64,000 nt of DNA, taken from positions 930,001-994,000 of the forward strand of contig NZ_NETK01000001.1 in assembly GCF_002343915.1 (NCBI RefSeq), given 5' to 3'. This stretch comes from Nannocystis exedens (GTDB lineage: Bacteria > Myxococcota_A > Polyangia > Nannocystales > Nannocystaceae). Position 1 is the stretch's first letter; every line of letters starts with the position of its first letter. Shown piece after piece: positions 35,768-47,450 of this stretch. The notes under the pieces are model-generated. The model had not been told where the DNA came from. It made no database searches and saw only the letters and a list, made by a program, of their open reading frames with translations. The position numbers and the translations under genes were made by a program.

Positions 35768-36208
35768 TCAGTCGGCGAGCAACGCGAGCAAGCGCGGGAC
35801 CTCGCGCGCGGTCAGGCCGACCTCGCGCGAGGTCTTGACCAGCTTCCCGGGCAGCTCGGGCATGTCGAAGCTGTCGTCGAGGATCGCGTAGCGGACGGGT
35901 GGTTCGGGCTGGACGGCGAGCCAGGCGGCGATCTCGCGGCCGCGGCGGGCACGGTCGAGGTCGGGGGTGACGTCGAGGAGCTCGGCGACGCAGCCGGCCT
36001 CGGCGAAGGCGAGCCGCAGGGCGTCGAGCGGCATCGCCAGGCGCCAGCTCGACGACAGCACCACGACGGCCCCGGTCGCCCGCACGACCTCGTTGAGCAC
36101 GGCCACGTGATCGGGGTCGAGCCACCCGGCGAGGCCGCTGCGCGCGGACTTGGTGCCGAGGTCGTTCATCACCCCGTCGATGTCGAGAAAGATGACCTTG
36201 CGCGGCAC
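35768..36208 (-). CDS. HAD-like hydrolase (Swiss Army Knife RNA-repair type HAD)
   Basis: 146 residues. The opening KVIFLDIDGVMND carries the DxDGV nucleophile loop; VVVLSSSWRL is the motif II Ser region with the Trp-Arg typical of the small 'HAD domain in Swiss Army Knife RNA repair proteins' group; AILDDSFDMPEL gives the motif IV acidic pair. No cap domain is evident. It likely acts as a phosphatase on a nucleic acid end or small phosphate. No RNA ligase is nearby. Confidence 0.8.
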   Translation of the reverse strand: MPRKVIFLDIDGVMNDLGTKSARSGLAGWLDPDHVAVLNEVVRATGAVVVLSSSWRLAMPLDALRLAFAEAGCVAELLDVTPDLDRARRGREIAAWLAVQPEPPVRYAILDDSFDMPELPGKLVKTSREVGLTAREVPRLLALLAD

Positions 36209-36346
36209 CCGACCAGCGTATCACCGGCCCTCGGGCGAAGGTGACGCGAGCGAGGTCGGCTTGCCGTGCTTCGCCGGGTCGGCGCCGCACGCCGGCGGTC
36301 CGCTCGCCCGGGTTGCCGGCCGGGCGCGTCGGCCCATACAGGACGC

Positions 36347-36514
36347 GTGCCCACGCCCAACAAGTTCCCCCTCTCCGCCGTCCTGCTGGTAGGAATCGGG
36401 CTCATCGCGACGATCTTCGGCATCAGCTACATGCGCGCTCGCTCGAGCGACCGCGGCACCAGCTTCGACGATTCTCCCGCGGCCGAGGTCGGCGCCGCCC
36501 CCGAACCGCGCTGA
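36347..36514 (+). CDS. Small single-span membrane protein
   Basis: 55 residues from a GTG at 36347 with AGGA just upstream. One hydrophobic helix (about 8-27, SAVLLVGIGLIATIFGISYM) is followed by RAR and a short acidic Asp/Ser/Ala/Pro tail, giving an N-out or N-in single-pass topology. No family recognised. Support rests on the helix, the positive-inside residues and the ribosome-binding site. Confidence 0.5.
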   Translation: MPTPNKFPLSAVLLVGIGLIATIFGISYMRARSSDRGTSFDDSPAAEVGAAPEPR

Positions 36515-36794
36515 GCCGGTCGAACCGGCGCGCCGCGCTGCTGTGGACATTCGCGGCGCGCCCACGGCCATGCACCAGGCTGGTCGAGACGATCGCCAGG
36601 CTGTCGTGATTGGCCCGATCCCCTCGGCATCGCTCGCGGTATTCGCTGGCGCACCTGCGTCGCGGGCGGGTGTCCGCGCTTCCGGGCACGAATTCGCGCC
36701 GGCCAACACCCGGTCGAGCGCGAGGACATCCCGGCGCACCGGCACCGGAAGCGCGGGGTCGGACGCTTTGACGGCGCGCGCCGTCTCCTGAACA

Positions 36795-37877
36795 ATGGCG
36801 CCGATGGTCGCCCCGCGCGCGCTCTGGGTCCTCCTGGTACTGCTGAGTCCGGCCTGCTTCTCGCCCTCCGGGACGGACACCGGCTCGGCCACCGATCCGG
36901 CGACGACCACGACCACCAGCGGCACGACGTCGAGCTCGACCTCGACGTCGACGACCACGACCACCCTCGATCCGACCACGAGCCCGACGACCGGCGTCGA
37001 CGCGAGCACGACCCAGCCCGGCACGACGACCACCCCCGACTCGAGCACGACCGAGCCCACCCCGGTGACCAGCACCGAGCCGGAGACGACGTCGACCTCG
37101 ACGACCGTGGGGCCCGGCTTCTGCGGCGACGGCGTCGTCGACGGCGGCGAGGAGTGCGACGACGCCAACAGGATCGACACCGACGACTGCGTCGGCTGCA
37201 AGTTCGCGGTCTGCGGCGACGGCTTCGTCCAGGCCGGCGTCGAGGCGTGCGACGACGGCAACAGGGTCGACACCGACGCCTGCTCGGGCTGCATCGCCGC
37301 CTTCTGCGGCGACGGCGTCGTCCAGGCCGGCGTCGAGGAGTGCGACGAGGACGGCGACAACTGCGAGAATTGCGTCCGCGTGTACATGCGGGTGTTCGTT
37401 TCGAGCGTCAACCTGAAGTCCAGCCTCGGCGGGCTCGACGAGGCCGACGAGAAGTGTCAGGAGCTGGCGGACGACGCCGGCCTCAAGGGCCGGTTCATGG
37501 CCTGGCTCAGCACCGACAGCCAAGCCGCCGGGGATCGCCTCGAGCACTCGGAGCGGCCGTACAAGCGGATCGACGGCATGCCCTTGGCCGACGACTGGGT
37601 CGACCTCGTCGACGGGATGCTCGACAACGCGATCGACCGCAGCGAGAAGAACGGCAAGGTCGGCGTCGGCGCGGGCTGCGGGGTGTGCTCGGTGTGGACG
37701 GCGACCAGCCCGCAGGGGGCCTACTTCGGGGACGATTGCGGCGACTGGAACGTCGCGCTCGTGGAGCTGGCCGGCGTCGGCGAATGCACGGTGCCGGACG
37801 CCCGCTGGACCGCCGGCTGCGCCGGCAAGCAGTGCAGCCTGATGGCCCACCTCTACTGCGTCGAGCAGAGCCTGTGA
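36795..37877 (+). CDS. Lipoprotein with Cys-rich repeats and DUF1554 domain
   Basis: 360 residues. The signal ends LLSPAC (lipobox), followed by a ~80-residue Thr/Ser/Pro mucin-like spacer. Three Cys-rich repeats follow (about 107-195): FCGDGVVDGGEECDDANRID and two like it, the third cut short (ECDEDGDNCENC). The C-terminal domain begins RVFVSSVNLKSSLGGLDEAD and continues FMAWLSTDSQAAGDRL and SVWTATSPQGAYFGDDCGDW, matching DUF1554, a collagen-endostatin-like fold found in myxobacterial and leptospiral surface proteins. It is probably an adhesin or matrix-binding protein. Confidence 0.85.
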   Translation: MAPMVAPRALWVLLVLLSPACFSPSGTDTGSATDPATTTTTSGTTSSSTSTSTTTTTLDPTTSPTTGVDASTTQPGTTTTPDSSTTEPTPVTSTEPETTSTSTTVGPGFCGDGVVDGGEECDDANRIDTDDCVGCKFAVCGDGFVQAGVEACDDGNRVDTDACSGCIAAFCGDGVVQAGVEECDEDGDNCENCVRVYMRVFVSSVNLKSSLGGLDEADEKCQELADDAGLKGRFMAWLSTDSQAAGDRLEHSERPYKRIDGMPLADDWVDLVDGMLDNAIDRSEKNGKVGVGAGCGVCSVWTATSPQGAYFGDDCGDWNVALVELAGVGECTVPDARWTAGCAGKQCSLMAHLYCVEQSL

Positions 37878-37886
37878 CGCGCGACC

Positions 37887-38891
37887 TCAGCCCCCGGGCG
37901 GCGCCGGCCCGCGCCGCAGCGGCGGCGGCGGCATCCGGGCGGTCAGGAACGCGTCGGCGCTGATGTCCTTGAGGCCCGCGCCGCGGAGGAAGCACTGCTT
38001 CTTCAGCGCGTTGACGCGGTCGGGGCTGCCGCACAGGAAGATCCGCCAGCCCTTGAGGCACGGGAACAGCCGCAGCGTCACCGCGGTCAGGTCGCCGATC
38101 TCCACCCCATCGGATGGCTCTCCGGACATGGCGCAACGGACATAGCGAAAGTTTCCTGTCTCATCGGCCATGCTCTTGAGCTCATCCACGAGGTAGAACC
38201 CGGTTGGGTCGCAGGCCCCGTGGACCAGCGCGATCGGGCCGGTGTGGCCGCGGCGGCGGGCGTCGCGGACGATCGCGCGCAGCGGGGCCAGGCCGGCGCC
38301 GGTGCCGACGAGCAGCAGCGGCTGGTCGGGTCGACCCTCGGTATAGAAGCAGGACCCGGCCGGGCCGCGCAGGCCGACGCGGGCGCCCGGGGCGGCCGCG
38401 GCCAGCCAGCGGCTCATGCGGCCGAGGCTGTGGACACGGACGTGCAGCTCGAGCGTGCGGCCGTCGGCCGGCGAGCTGGCCAGCGAGTAGGCGCGCACGT
38501 GCTCGCCCTGGATCAGCTGCACGTACTGACCTGGCCGATAGGACAGCTCCTCGTCGGGCTCGAGGCGGACCCGCACGATCGCCCGGCCGATCTCGGCGAC
38601 GTCGACGATCGCGGCGCCGATCGCCGGCGGCGGGCCCTCCTCGATCACCAGCTCGCCGGTCGGGCGGGACATGCAGGGCAGGAACCAGCCCTGCTCGCGC
38701 AGCGCCGGGGAGAGGCCCTGCTGCGCGACCGAGCCGGGGTCGCCGGACACCGCGCGCAGCATGCAGGCCTGACACGCGCCGGCGCGGCACGACGACGGGA
38801 CCTCGGCGCCGCCGCGCAACAGGCCCTCGAGCGCGGTCTCACCGGGCTCGAGGACCACATCGAGGCTGCCGCGGCGGATCCGTCCCGTCAT
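37887..38891 (-). CDS. 2Fe-2S / FAD / NAD(P)H oxidoreductase, partner of the globin
   Basis: 334 residues in three domains. An N-terminal plant-type ferredoxin (about 1-80) has SSCRAGACQACM plus a distal Cys in FLPCMSRP, the four cluster ligands. A FAD domain (about 90-185) has RAYSLASSP. An NAD(P) domain has LLVGTGAGLAPLRAIV and FLCGSPDRVNALKK. This is the build of CDP-glucoseen reductase and phenol hydroxylase reductases. It starts three bases after the globin stop codon, so the two are one operon opposite an NsrR regulator. Together they can form a split NO dioxygenase, replacing the fused Hmp. Words of the dispersed family (GGACATGG, GGACATAG) lie near 38125-38145. Confidence 0.88.
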   Translation of the reverse strand: MTGRIRRGSLDVVLEPGETALEGLLRGGAEVPSSCRAGACQACMLRAVSGDPGSVAQQGLSPALREQGWFLPCMSRPTGELVIEEGPPPAIGAAIVDVAEIGRAIVRVRLEPDEELSYRPGQYVQLIQGEHVRAYSLASSPADGRTLELHVRVHSLGRMSRWLAAAAPGARVGLRGPAGSCFYTEGRPDQPLLLVGTGAGLAPLRAIVRDARRRGHTGPIALVHGACDPTGFYLVDELKSMADETGNFRYVRCAMSGEPSDGVEIGDLTAVTLRLFPCLKGWRIFLCGSPDRVNALKKQCFLRGAGLKDISADAFLTARMPPPPLRRGPAPPGG

Positions 38892-38894
38892 GGC

Positions 38895-39272
38895 TCACAC
38901 CGCGGGTGTGCGGCCCAGCACGTCGTTGCGCACCGACTCGGCGAGCGCGCCGACGCGGGCGATCTTGTCGTCGGAGACCCCGAGCTCCTTGAGCGTGCCG
39001 GCGAGGTGGCCGACGACCGCGTCGAAGTGAGTGTCGTCGATGCCCTCGGCCACCAGGTGGGCGTGCGCCCGCCGCATGTCGCGGCCGGTGTAGTGCGCCG
39101 GGCCGCCGGTGACCATCGTCAGGAACGCCTTCTGCTTGGCCGCCTGCCGCTCCATGTCGACGTCGTCGAAGAACGGCGCCAACAGCTCGTCGGCCATGAC
39201 CTTGCGGTAGAAGATGTCGACCGCGGCGTCGATCGCCACGGCCCCGCCCAGCTCGTCGTAAAGGCTCGTCAT
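38895..39272 (-). CDS. Truncated hemoglobin (2/2 globin)
   Basis: 125 residues from the ATG at 39272, the normal length of a truncated globin. SLYDELGGAVAIDAAVDIFY is the start typical of this family, followed by DELLAPFFDDVDMERQAAKQ and FLTMVTGGPAHYTGRDMRRA, with the proximal His in AHAHLV. The C-terminal helix ends with VRNDVLG. Group I type is the best fit. It likely binds O2 and oxidises NO to nitrate with electrons from the reductase encoded next. Its promoter overlaps the NsrR operator. Confidence 0.9.
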   Translation of the reverse strand: MTSLYDELGGAVAIDAAVDIFYRKVMADELLAPFFDDVDMERQAAKQKAFLTMVTGGPAHYTGRDMRRAHAHLVAEGIDDTHFDAVVGHLAGTLKELGVSDDKIARVGALAESVRNDVLGRTPAV

Positions 39273-39306
39273 CGCTCTCTCGCTCCCCCGGCCTCGCGCC
39301 GGAAAA

Positions 39307-39329
39307 AAGTTGTATTCTTCATACATATT
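39307..39329. promoter_or_regulatory. Probable NsrR operator
   Basis: The sequence around TGTAT-TCTTC-ATACA (39311-39325), flanked by AAAAAGT and TATTTT, matches the known NsrR site pattern (AAG-TGTATT…AATACA-TT type, an AT-rich 11-1-11 dyad). It lies 35 bases upstream of the globin start and about 30 upstream of nsrR, so it can control both and give autoregulation relieved by NO. Confidence 0.75.
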
Positions 39330-39354
39330 TTCTGTCCACGAGGCCAGCCCCAGG

Positions 39355-39834
39355 ATGCAGCTCACACAGTTCACCGACTACGCCCTGCGCACCCTCCTCT
39401 ACCTGGCGGTGCATCGGGACCGCTTGGTGCCGGTCGCCGAGGTCAGCGCCGCCTATGGGATTTCGAACCACCACCTGGTCAAAGTCGCGCACCAGCTGGC
39501 GCGGCTCGGCTACGTCGAGTCGGCGCGGGGGCGCGGCGGCGGTCTGCGGCTCGCCCGCGACCCGGCCGACGTCATCGTCGGCGAGGTCGTGCGGGCCACC
39601 GAGCCGCACTTCCACCTCGTCGAGTGCTTCGACCGGGCCCACAACACCTGCCCGATCGTGCCGGCGTGCGGCCTCGTGCGGGCGCTGGCGCAGGCGCGCG
39701 AGCGCTTCCTCGAGGTCCTCGACGGCCAGCGGCTGGTCGACCTCGTGCAGGACGAGGCCCGGGTCGGCAAGCTGGTCAAGATCTGGACGCGCACCGGCAG
39801 CGCCACGCGCCGCCAATTGGCCTCTTCGGAGTGA
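39355..39834 (+). CDS. nsrR: Rrf2-family nitric-oxide-sensing repressor NsrR
   Basis: 159 residues. It starts at the ATG giving MQLTQFTDYALRTLLYLAVH, the classic Rrf2 opening. The winged HTH (about 8-70) includes VAEVSAAYGISNHHLVKVAH and the wing SARGRGGGLRLARDP. The cluster-binding segment VECFDRAHNTCPIVPACGL has the three Cys in NsrR spacing, preceded by the conserved Val-Glu. NsrR holds an Fe-S cluster that reacts with NO and releases DNA. The operator in the 80-base divergent gap and the globin/reductase operon fit NO detoxification. Confidence 0.9.
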   Translation: MQLTQFTDYALRTLLYLAVHRDRLVPVAEVSAAYGISNHHLVKVAHQLARLGYVESARGRGGGLRLARDPADVIVGEVVRATEPHFHLVECFDRAHNTCPIVPACGLVRALAQARERFLEVLDGQRLVDLVQDEARVGKLVKIWTRTGSATRRQLASSE

Positions 39835-39854
39835 AGGGTCTATATCCCGGCGTC

Positions 39855-41084
39855 ATGACCCGCGCCCTCGCCACCACCGCCGAGACCCCCGTTCTGCCGC
39901 GGCTCCTGCTGCGCGACGGCGAGGCGGTGACCCCCCAGGGCGCGGCCCCGCAGGCCCGCCCCGGCGCGGCGGCGGCGACCACCGCCGGCCTGCGCGTGGT
40001 GATCGCCGGCGGCGGCACTGGCGGGCACCTGTTCCCCGGCATCGCCCTGGCCGAGGAGATCCGGGCCCGCGGCGGCGAGGTCCACTTCGTCGGCACCGCC
40101 CGCGGCATCGAGGCCCGCGCGGTGCCGGAGAGCGGCTATCCGCTCGAGCTGATCGACGTCGCCGGCATCAAGGGCCGCGGCGTCATGGGCCTCGTGCGCG
40201 GGCTTCTGCGTCTGCCGCGGGCGTGGTGGCAGAGCCTCCGCCTGCTCCGCCGGCTGCGGCCCGACGTGGTCGTCGGCGTCGGCGGCTACGCCTCGGGGCC
40301 GGTGGTCGCGACCGCGTCCATGCTGCGGATCCCCACCGCCATCCTCGAGCAGAACAGCATCCCCGGGATCACCAACCGGATCCTGTCTCGCCTGGTGCGC
40401 AAGGTGTTCTGCACCTTCCCTGACGTCCGCGGCCGGTTCCCGGCGCGCAAGGTCGTGCTGGCCGGCAACCCGATCCGCCGCCAGATCCTCGGCCAACTCG
40501 TCGCCGCCGGCGAGACCTCCGCCGCGGCCGCGGCGCCGCACGGCCCGCGCCTGTTCGTGTTCGGCGGCTCACAGGGCGCGCGGGCGATCAACGACGCCGT
40601 GTTGGCCGCCCTGCCGGCCCTGCTCGAGCGCCTGCCGGACCTCGAGATCTGGCACCAGACCGGCAAGGGCGACGAGGAGCGGGTGAGGAGCGGCTACGCG
40701 GCGCTCGGCCTCGGCGAGCCGCGCGCGCGGGTGGCCGCCTTCCTCAAGGACATGGCCGCGCCGTACGCCTGGTGCGACCTGGTGCTGTGCCGCGCCGGCG
40801 CCACCTCGCTGTCGGAGCTCACCGCGGTCGGCAAGCCCGCGGTGCTGGTGCCCTTCCCGCACGCGACCGACAATCACCAGGAGTGGAACGCCCGCGCGCT
40901 GGTCGACGCCGGCGGCGCGGTGCTCCTGCGCGAGTCGGAGTGGACGCCCGAGGCGCTGACGGGCGCGCTCGTCGGTCTGCTCCAGTCGCCCGAGCGACTC
41001 CAGGCCATGAGCAACGCCATGCGCACCGCGGCCCGGCCCGAGGCGGCGCGCACGATCGTCGACGCCATGAGCGCGTGGCGGTGA
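39855..41084 (+). CDS. murG: UDP-GlcNAc:muramyl-pentapeptide N-acetylglucosaminyltransferase MurG
   Basis: 409 residues. After an extra ~45-residue Ala/Pro-rich N-terminal stretch, the enzyme proper begins LRVVIAGGGTGGHLFPGIAL with the MurG G-loop 1. VVVGVGGYASGPVV is G-loop 2, then AILEQNSIPGITNRIL, LFVFGGSQGARAIND (G-loop 3), CRAGATSLSELTAVGKP and VLVPFPHATDNHQEWNA with the Gln that contacts GlcNAc. It adds GlcNAc to lipid I at the inner face of the membrane to make lipid II. It lies outside a division/cell-wall cluster and follows nsrR by 20 bases, so read-through from nsrR is possible. Confidence 0.95.
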   Translation: MTRALATTAETPVLPRLLLRDGEAVTPQGAAPQARPGAAAATTAGLRVVIAGGGTGGHLFPGIALAEEIRARGGEVHFVGTARGIEARAVPESGYPLELIDVAGIKGRGVMGLVRGLLRLPRAWWQSLRLLRRLRPDVVVGVGGYASGPVVATASMLRIPTAILEQNSIPGITNRILSRLVRKVFCTFPDVRGRFPARKVVLAGNPIRRQILGQLVAAGETSAAAAAPHGPRLFVFGGSQGARAINDAVLAALPALLERLPDLEIWHQTGKGDEERVRSGYAALGLGEPRARVAAFLKDMAAPYAWCDLVLCRAGATSLSELTAVGKPAVLVPFPHATDNHQEWNARALVDAGGAVLLRESEWTPEALTGALVGLLQSPERLQAMSNAMRTAARPEAARTIVDAMSAWR

Positions 41085-41149
41085 GTGCCCAAACTCTCGC
41101 CTGAGGGGCCTGGGGGCCCGAGAGCGCGCGGCTACTATGCGCTCCGCCG

Positions 41150-44053
<2,904 letters not shown>

Positions 44054-44073
44054 CGGCTCGCCGCGGTCGTCAC

Positions 44074-44113
44074 GCATCGGCGTCCGCGTCCTCCGCGACG
44101 CGGACGCCGATGC
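44074..44113 (+). terminator. Strong 16-bp hairpin after gcvP
   Basis: The arms GCATCGGCGTCCGCGT (44074-44089) and ACGCGGACGCCGATGC (44098-44113) are perfectly complementary, with an eight-base loop. It starts 21 bases after the gcvP stop codon and precedes the next gene by ~50 bases. It lacks a clear T-run but is the strongest stem in this part of the window. Confidence 0.7.
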
Positions 44114-44165
44114 CCATGACACCCGCGTTGACCGTCCGGCATCGGGGCGGTAAGCCTGGCGCCCC

Positions 44166-45332
44166 GTGCTCACCGAGTTCCAGGTCAAGAACTTCAAGTC
44201 GATCCGCGACCTCCGCCTCGAGCCGGGCCGCGTCACGGTGCTCCTCGGCGACAACGGCAGCGGCAAGAGCAACCTGCTCGAGGCGGTCGCGTTCGCCGGC
44301 GCGGCGCTGGCCGACAAGCTGGACCACGAGTTCCTCGCCAGTCGAGGCATCCGCGCCACCGAGCCTCGCTTCATGCGCTCGGCGTTCGCGCCGGGCGACG
44401 ACACGCGCATCGACTTCCGCCTGGCCCACGGCCAGGAGCGCGTCGGCTTTCACGTCGAGACCTCGCCGTCCCGCCGCGGCTTCTGGAAGAAGGTCCTGAC
44501 CGAGCGAGGCGTCCGCTCGCCCAAGGAGACCCTCCTCGTCGACAGCTTCCGCGCCGCCTTCAAGTCGGTGATCCAGGACGACGCCGAGCGGATCAGCGAC
44601 GACGAGCTGGCGGAGTTCATCGACGGGCGCCTCGCGCAGATGTTCCTGCTCGACAACTTCGACCCGCTCAAGTCGTTCCTGATCTACGCGCCCGAGAGCC
44701 GGGCCCTGCGGAGCTTCGAGCAGGAGGGCCAGATCCTCCCGCTCGGCGTCCGCGGCGAGGGCCTGTTCGCGCTGCTGAAGGCGCTCGCGAGCGAGGAGGC
44801 GCGGCTCGCCGAGCTGCGCGAGCAGCTGCGCCTGGTCGACTGGTTCGAGGACCTGCAGATCGGCGCCGAGCTGATGCCCTACGAGCGCGCCGTGCGGATC
44901 CGCGACCGCCACCTCGCCGCCGGCGAGGGCGGTCCGCCGGCGTACTTCGACCAGCGCAGCGCCAGCGACGGCTTCCTCCTCCTGCTGTTCTGCTTCGCCC
45001 TCGTCATCAGCCCCGACACGCCGAAGCTGTTCGCCATCGACGACATCGACGCCGCGCTCGGGCCCAAGCTCGGCGCCGCGTTGACGCGCCGGCTCGTCGC
45101 GCTGGCGGCCCGGCACGGCAAGCAGATCTTGCTCACCGCCCGCGACCCGGCGATCCTCGCCGGCCTCGACCTCCACGACCCCGACCAGCGGCTCTACACC
45201 GTCCACCGCGACGAGCGGGGCCACACCCGGGCCGAGCGCGTCACGCCCCAGCCGGCCGCCGACGAGCGCCAGAGCGAGCTCTCGGAGGTGTTCCGCCGCG
45301 TGCTCCTCGAAGGCCCGCCGACGAGCTCGTGA
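44166..45332 (+). CDS. RecF/OLD-like AAA ATPase (AAA_15/AAA_21 type)
   Basis: 388 residues from a GTG at 44166. The N-terminus MLTEFQVKNFKSIRDLRLEP is the usual start of SMC/RecF-like ATPases, then Walker A LLGDNGSGKSNLLEAV. A helical insert (about 60-240) follows. The signature is SASDGFLLLLFCFALVI, and the Walker B is LFAIDDIDAALGP, with Asp where Glu usually activates water. RQILLTARDP is replaced by KQILLTARDPAIL (sensor-like strand). There is no TOPRIM domain. Such solitary ATPases occur as DNA-repair or phage-defence components, but no partner gene lies nearby, so the role is open. Confidence 0.8.
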   Translation: MLTEFQVKNFKSIRDLRLEPGRVTVLLGDNGSGKSNLLEAVAFAGAALADKLDHEFLASRGIRATEPRFMRSAFAPGDDTRIDFRLAHGQERVGFHVETSPSRRGFWKKVLTERGVRSPKETLLVDSFRAAFKSVIQDDAERISDDELAEFIDGRLAQMFLLDNFDPLKSFLIYAPESRALRSFEQEGQILPLGVRGEGLFALLKALASEEARLAELREQLRLVDWFEDLQIGAELMPYERAVRIRDRHLAAGEGGPPAYFDQRSASDGFLLLLFCFALVISPDTPKLFAIDDIDAALGPKLGAALTRRLVALAARHGKQILLTARDPAILAGLDLHDPDQRLYTVHRDERGHTRAERVTPQPAADERQSELSEVFRRVLLEGPPTSS

Positions 45333-45486
45333 GCGCCGCGGCGCGAGGCTTCGCCGGGTCGACCTGATGCAGCGAGAGGCCGAGCGGGTCGCGACGACGC
45401 GCGCGAGCGCCACTCGCCGGTGGCGCGCTGCACAGCCGCGACCGGCCGTGACCGCCGGCCGGGGGGCTCGGACCATAATCGCCGGG

Positions 45487-47421
45487 ATGCGTCGTTGCAT
45501 CGCTCAGCTGCCGTTCATCGTCGCTCTCGGGCTCGGTTGTGCCCACGGGCCGAGGCCCGCCTTCACGCCCGGAGCCGCGCTCGTCCCCGCCGAGTCGCCG
45601 CGCAGCGGGGTCACCCTCGCGGTGCGCGAGGTCCCGCCGGCGGTGTTCAGCGACGTCAAGCGCTCGCAGAAGGTCGCCGCCGTGCTGCCGAAGCTCCACG
45701 ACGTCGCCGCCAAGATCGTCGCCGACGACCGCCTGATCGGCCTGGCCGTCGGCGTCGTCGTCGACGGCGAGCTGGTGTGGGGCGAGGGCTTCGGCGTGCG
45801 CCACGTCGACGAGGGCGGCCCGATCGACGTCCACACCGCGTTCCGGATCGGCTCGATCACCAAGGTGTTCTCCGGCATGACCGCGCTGCGGCTCGCCGAC
45901 GAGGGCCTGCTCGACCTCGACGCGCCGGCGGCCCTCGTGCTGCCCGAGCTGAACCACCTCGTCTATCCCAACGCCGACGCGCGGCCGCTGACCGTGCGCG
46001 ACATCCTCACGCACACCGCCGGTCTGCCGCGCGACCCCGACCTGCCGATCACCGGCAAGCCGCACACGCGCGAGGAGGTCATGCAGGCGATCGACGGCCT
46101 GTCGCTGCTGCGCCCGCCGGGGATCGGCTCCGAGTACTCGAACCTCGGGTTCGTGCTGCTCGGCCACATCATCGCCGCCGCCGGGGGCAAGCCGTTCGGG
46201 GTCACGATCCGCGACTCGATCCTCCAGCCGCTGGGCATGCAAGAGACCGTGTGGGAGGCGACCGAACTGCCGGCAGAGCAGCGCACCCGCGGGCACGTGG
46301 CCGTCGACGGCAAGATCGTCGCCACCACCGCGGGTCGTCACAGCGCCCTCAGCGCCGCCGGCGGGCTGTGGTCGACCGTCGCCGACCTCGCCCGCTTCGT
46401 CGCCTTCCAGCTCGACGCCTGGCCGCCGCGCGGCGACGCCGACGTCGGCCCGATCGCCCGCTCCACCCTGCGCGAGGCCCAGCGGCTCCGCGCCCTCCGC
46501 AGCTTCCGCGCGCGCACCACCGGCGACGAGGCGGCCGCCGCCGGCGTCGAGGGCGGCGCCTCGGGCGTCGGCTTCCCGTGGAGCGTCGGCCACAATTGCG
46601 AGGCCTCCTACGTCGTCGGCCACAACGGCGCGCTCGAGGGCTACTTCGCCACCATCCGCATGTTCCCGTACGCCGGCGTCGGCATCATCGTGCTCGGCAA
46701 CGCCGGCTGGACCGACACCGACGGGATCGCGGTGCAGCTCCAGCGCGTGCTCGCCGACGGCGGCGTGCTGGCGACCCGCGCCCCGCAGCCGCTGCCCGAG
46801 CTGACCGAGGCGGCGCAGCGGATCGTCGGCCTCATGCCCGCGTGGGACCCGGCGAAGTTCGGCGAGTGGAGCACCCACGCCTGGACCGCCCCGGGCAACG
46901 CCAAGCTGCTGACGGCCGAGATGCAGTGGCTGCACGCCGGCCTCGGCGCCTGCACGCTCGGCGCGCTCAAGCGCGCCAGCAGCCCGTGGTCCGGCGTGTA
47001 CCGGGCCAAGTGCGAGCACGGCGACGCCGAGCTGACGGTCCACCTCACCAGCGCGGAGACGCCGAAGATCGCCAGCTTCAGCCTCGGCTGGCTGTCCGGC
47101 CAGCCCGCCCCCGAGCTGCAGGCGCTGGCCGAGGCCGCCGCGCCGATGCTCGCGCAGTTCGACGAGGCCACGTTCCTCGCCCACTTCTCGCCCGGCTTCC
47201 GCCGGTCGGCGCTGACGCGCACGATCGACGACGTGCAGTTCGAGCACGGCGCGTGCCAGCTCGACAAGCCGCTCGAGGTCCGCGGCCCGCGCGAGGCCAC
47301 CTACGCCCTCAAGTGCGACAAGGGCACCGCGAAGCTGTCGATCGCCGTCGACCGCGGGCAGCCGGCGCGGATCGTCTCGTTCCAGGTCGCCTCGACCGGC
47401 GCGCTGCCGGTCTGCCGCTGA
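45487..47421 (+). CDS. Beta-lactamase-family serine hydrolase lipoprotein
   Basis: 644 residues from the ATG at 45487. The signal ends LGLGC (lipobox). The class C beta-lactamase/penicillin-binding fold (about 60-440) shows FRIGSITKVFSGM (SxxK nucleophile), GSEYSNLGFVLLG (YxN) and VVGHNGALEGY (HxG). A ~200-residue C-terminal domain follows, with two Cys pairs and beta-rich repeats (GVYRAKCEHGDAELTVHL, ATYALKCDKGTAKLSIAV), possibly a binding module. It is probably an envelope-anchored peptidase or esterase and need not confer resistance. Confidence 0.88.
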   Translation: MRRCIAQLPFIVALGLGCAHGPRPAFTPGAALVPAESPRSGVTLAVREVPPAVFSDVKRSQKVAAVLPKLHDVAAKIVADDRLIGLAVGVVVDGELVWGEGFGVRHVDEGGPIDVHTAFRIGSITKVFSGMTALRLADEGLLDLDAPAALVLPELNHLVYPNADARPLTVRDILTHTAGLPRDPDLPITGKPHTREEVMQAIDGLSLLRPPGIGSEYSNLGFVLLGHIIAAAGGKPFGVTIRDSILQPLGMQETVWEATELPAEQRTRGHVAVDGKIVATTAGRHSALSAAGGLWSTVADLARFVAFQLDAWPPRGDADVGPIARSTLREAQRLRALRSFRARTTGDEAAAAGVEGGASGVGFPWSVGHNCEASYVVGHNGALEGYFATIRMFPYAGVGIIVLGNAGWTDTDGIAVQLQRVLADGGVLATRAPQPLPELTEAAQRIVGLMPAWDPAKFGEWSTHAWTAPGNAKLLTAEMQWLHAGLGACTLGALKRASSPWSGVYRAKCEHGDAELTVHLTSAETPKIASFSLGWLSGQPAPELQALAEAAAPMLAQFDEATFLAHFSPGFRRSALTRTIDDVQFEHGACQLDKPLEVRGPREATYALKCDKGTAKLSIAVDRGQPARIVSFQVASTGALPVCR

Positions 47422-47450
47422 CGAGCACGCGCCGCGCGGCGTCGAAGAAT

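Noticed and set aside
41085..41149. Glycine riboswitch upstream of gcvP
   Set aside because: Only 65 bases separate murG and gcvP, and the conserved glycine-aptamer core cannot be found. An imperfect CTCTCG…CGAGAG pairing is present but does not match.
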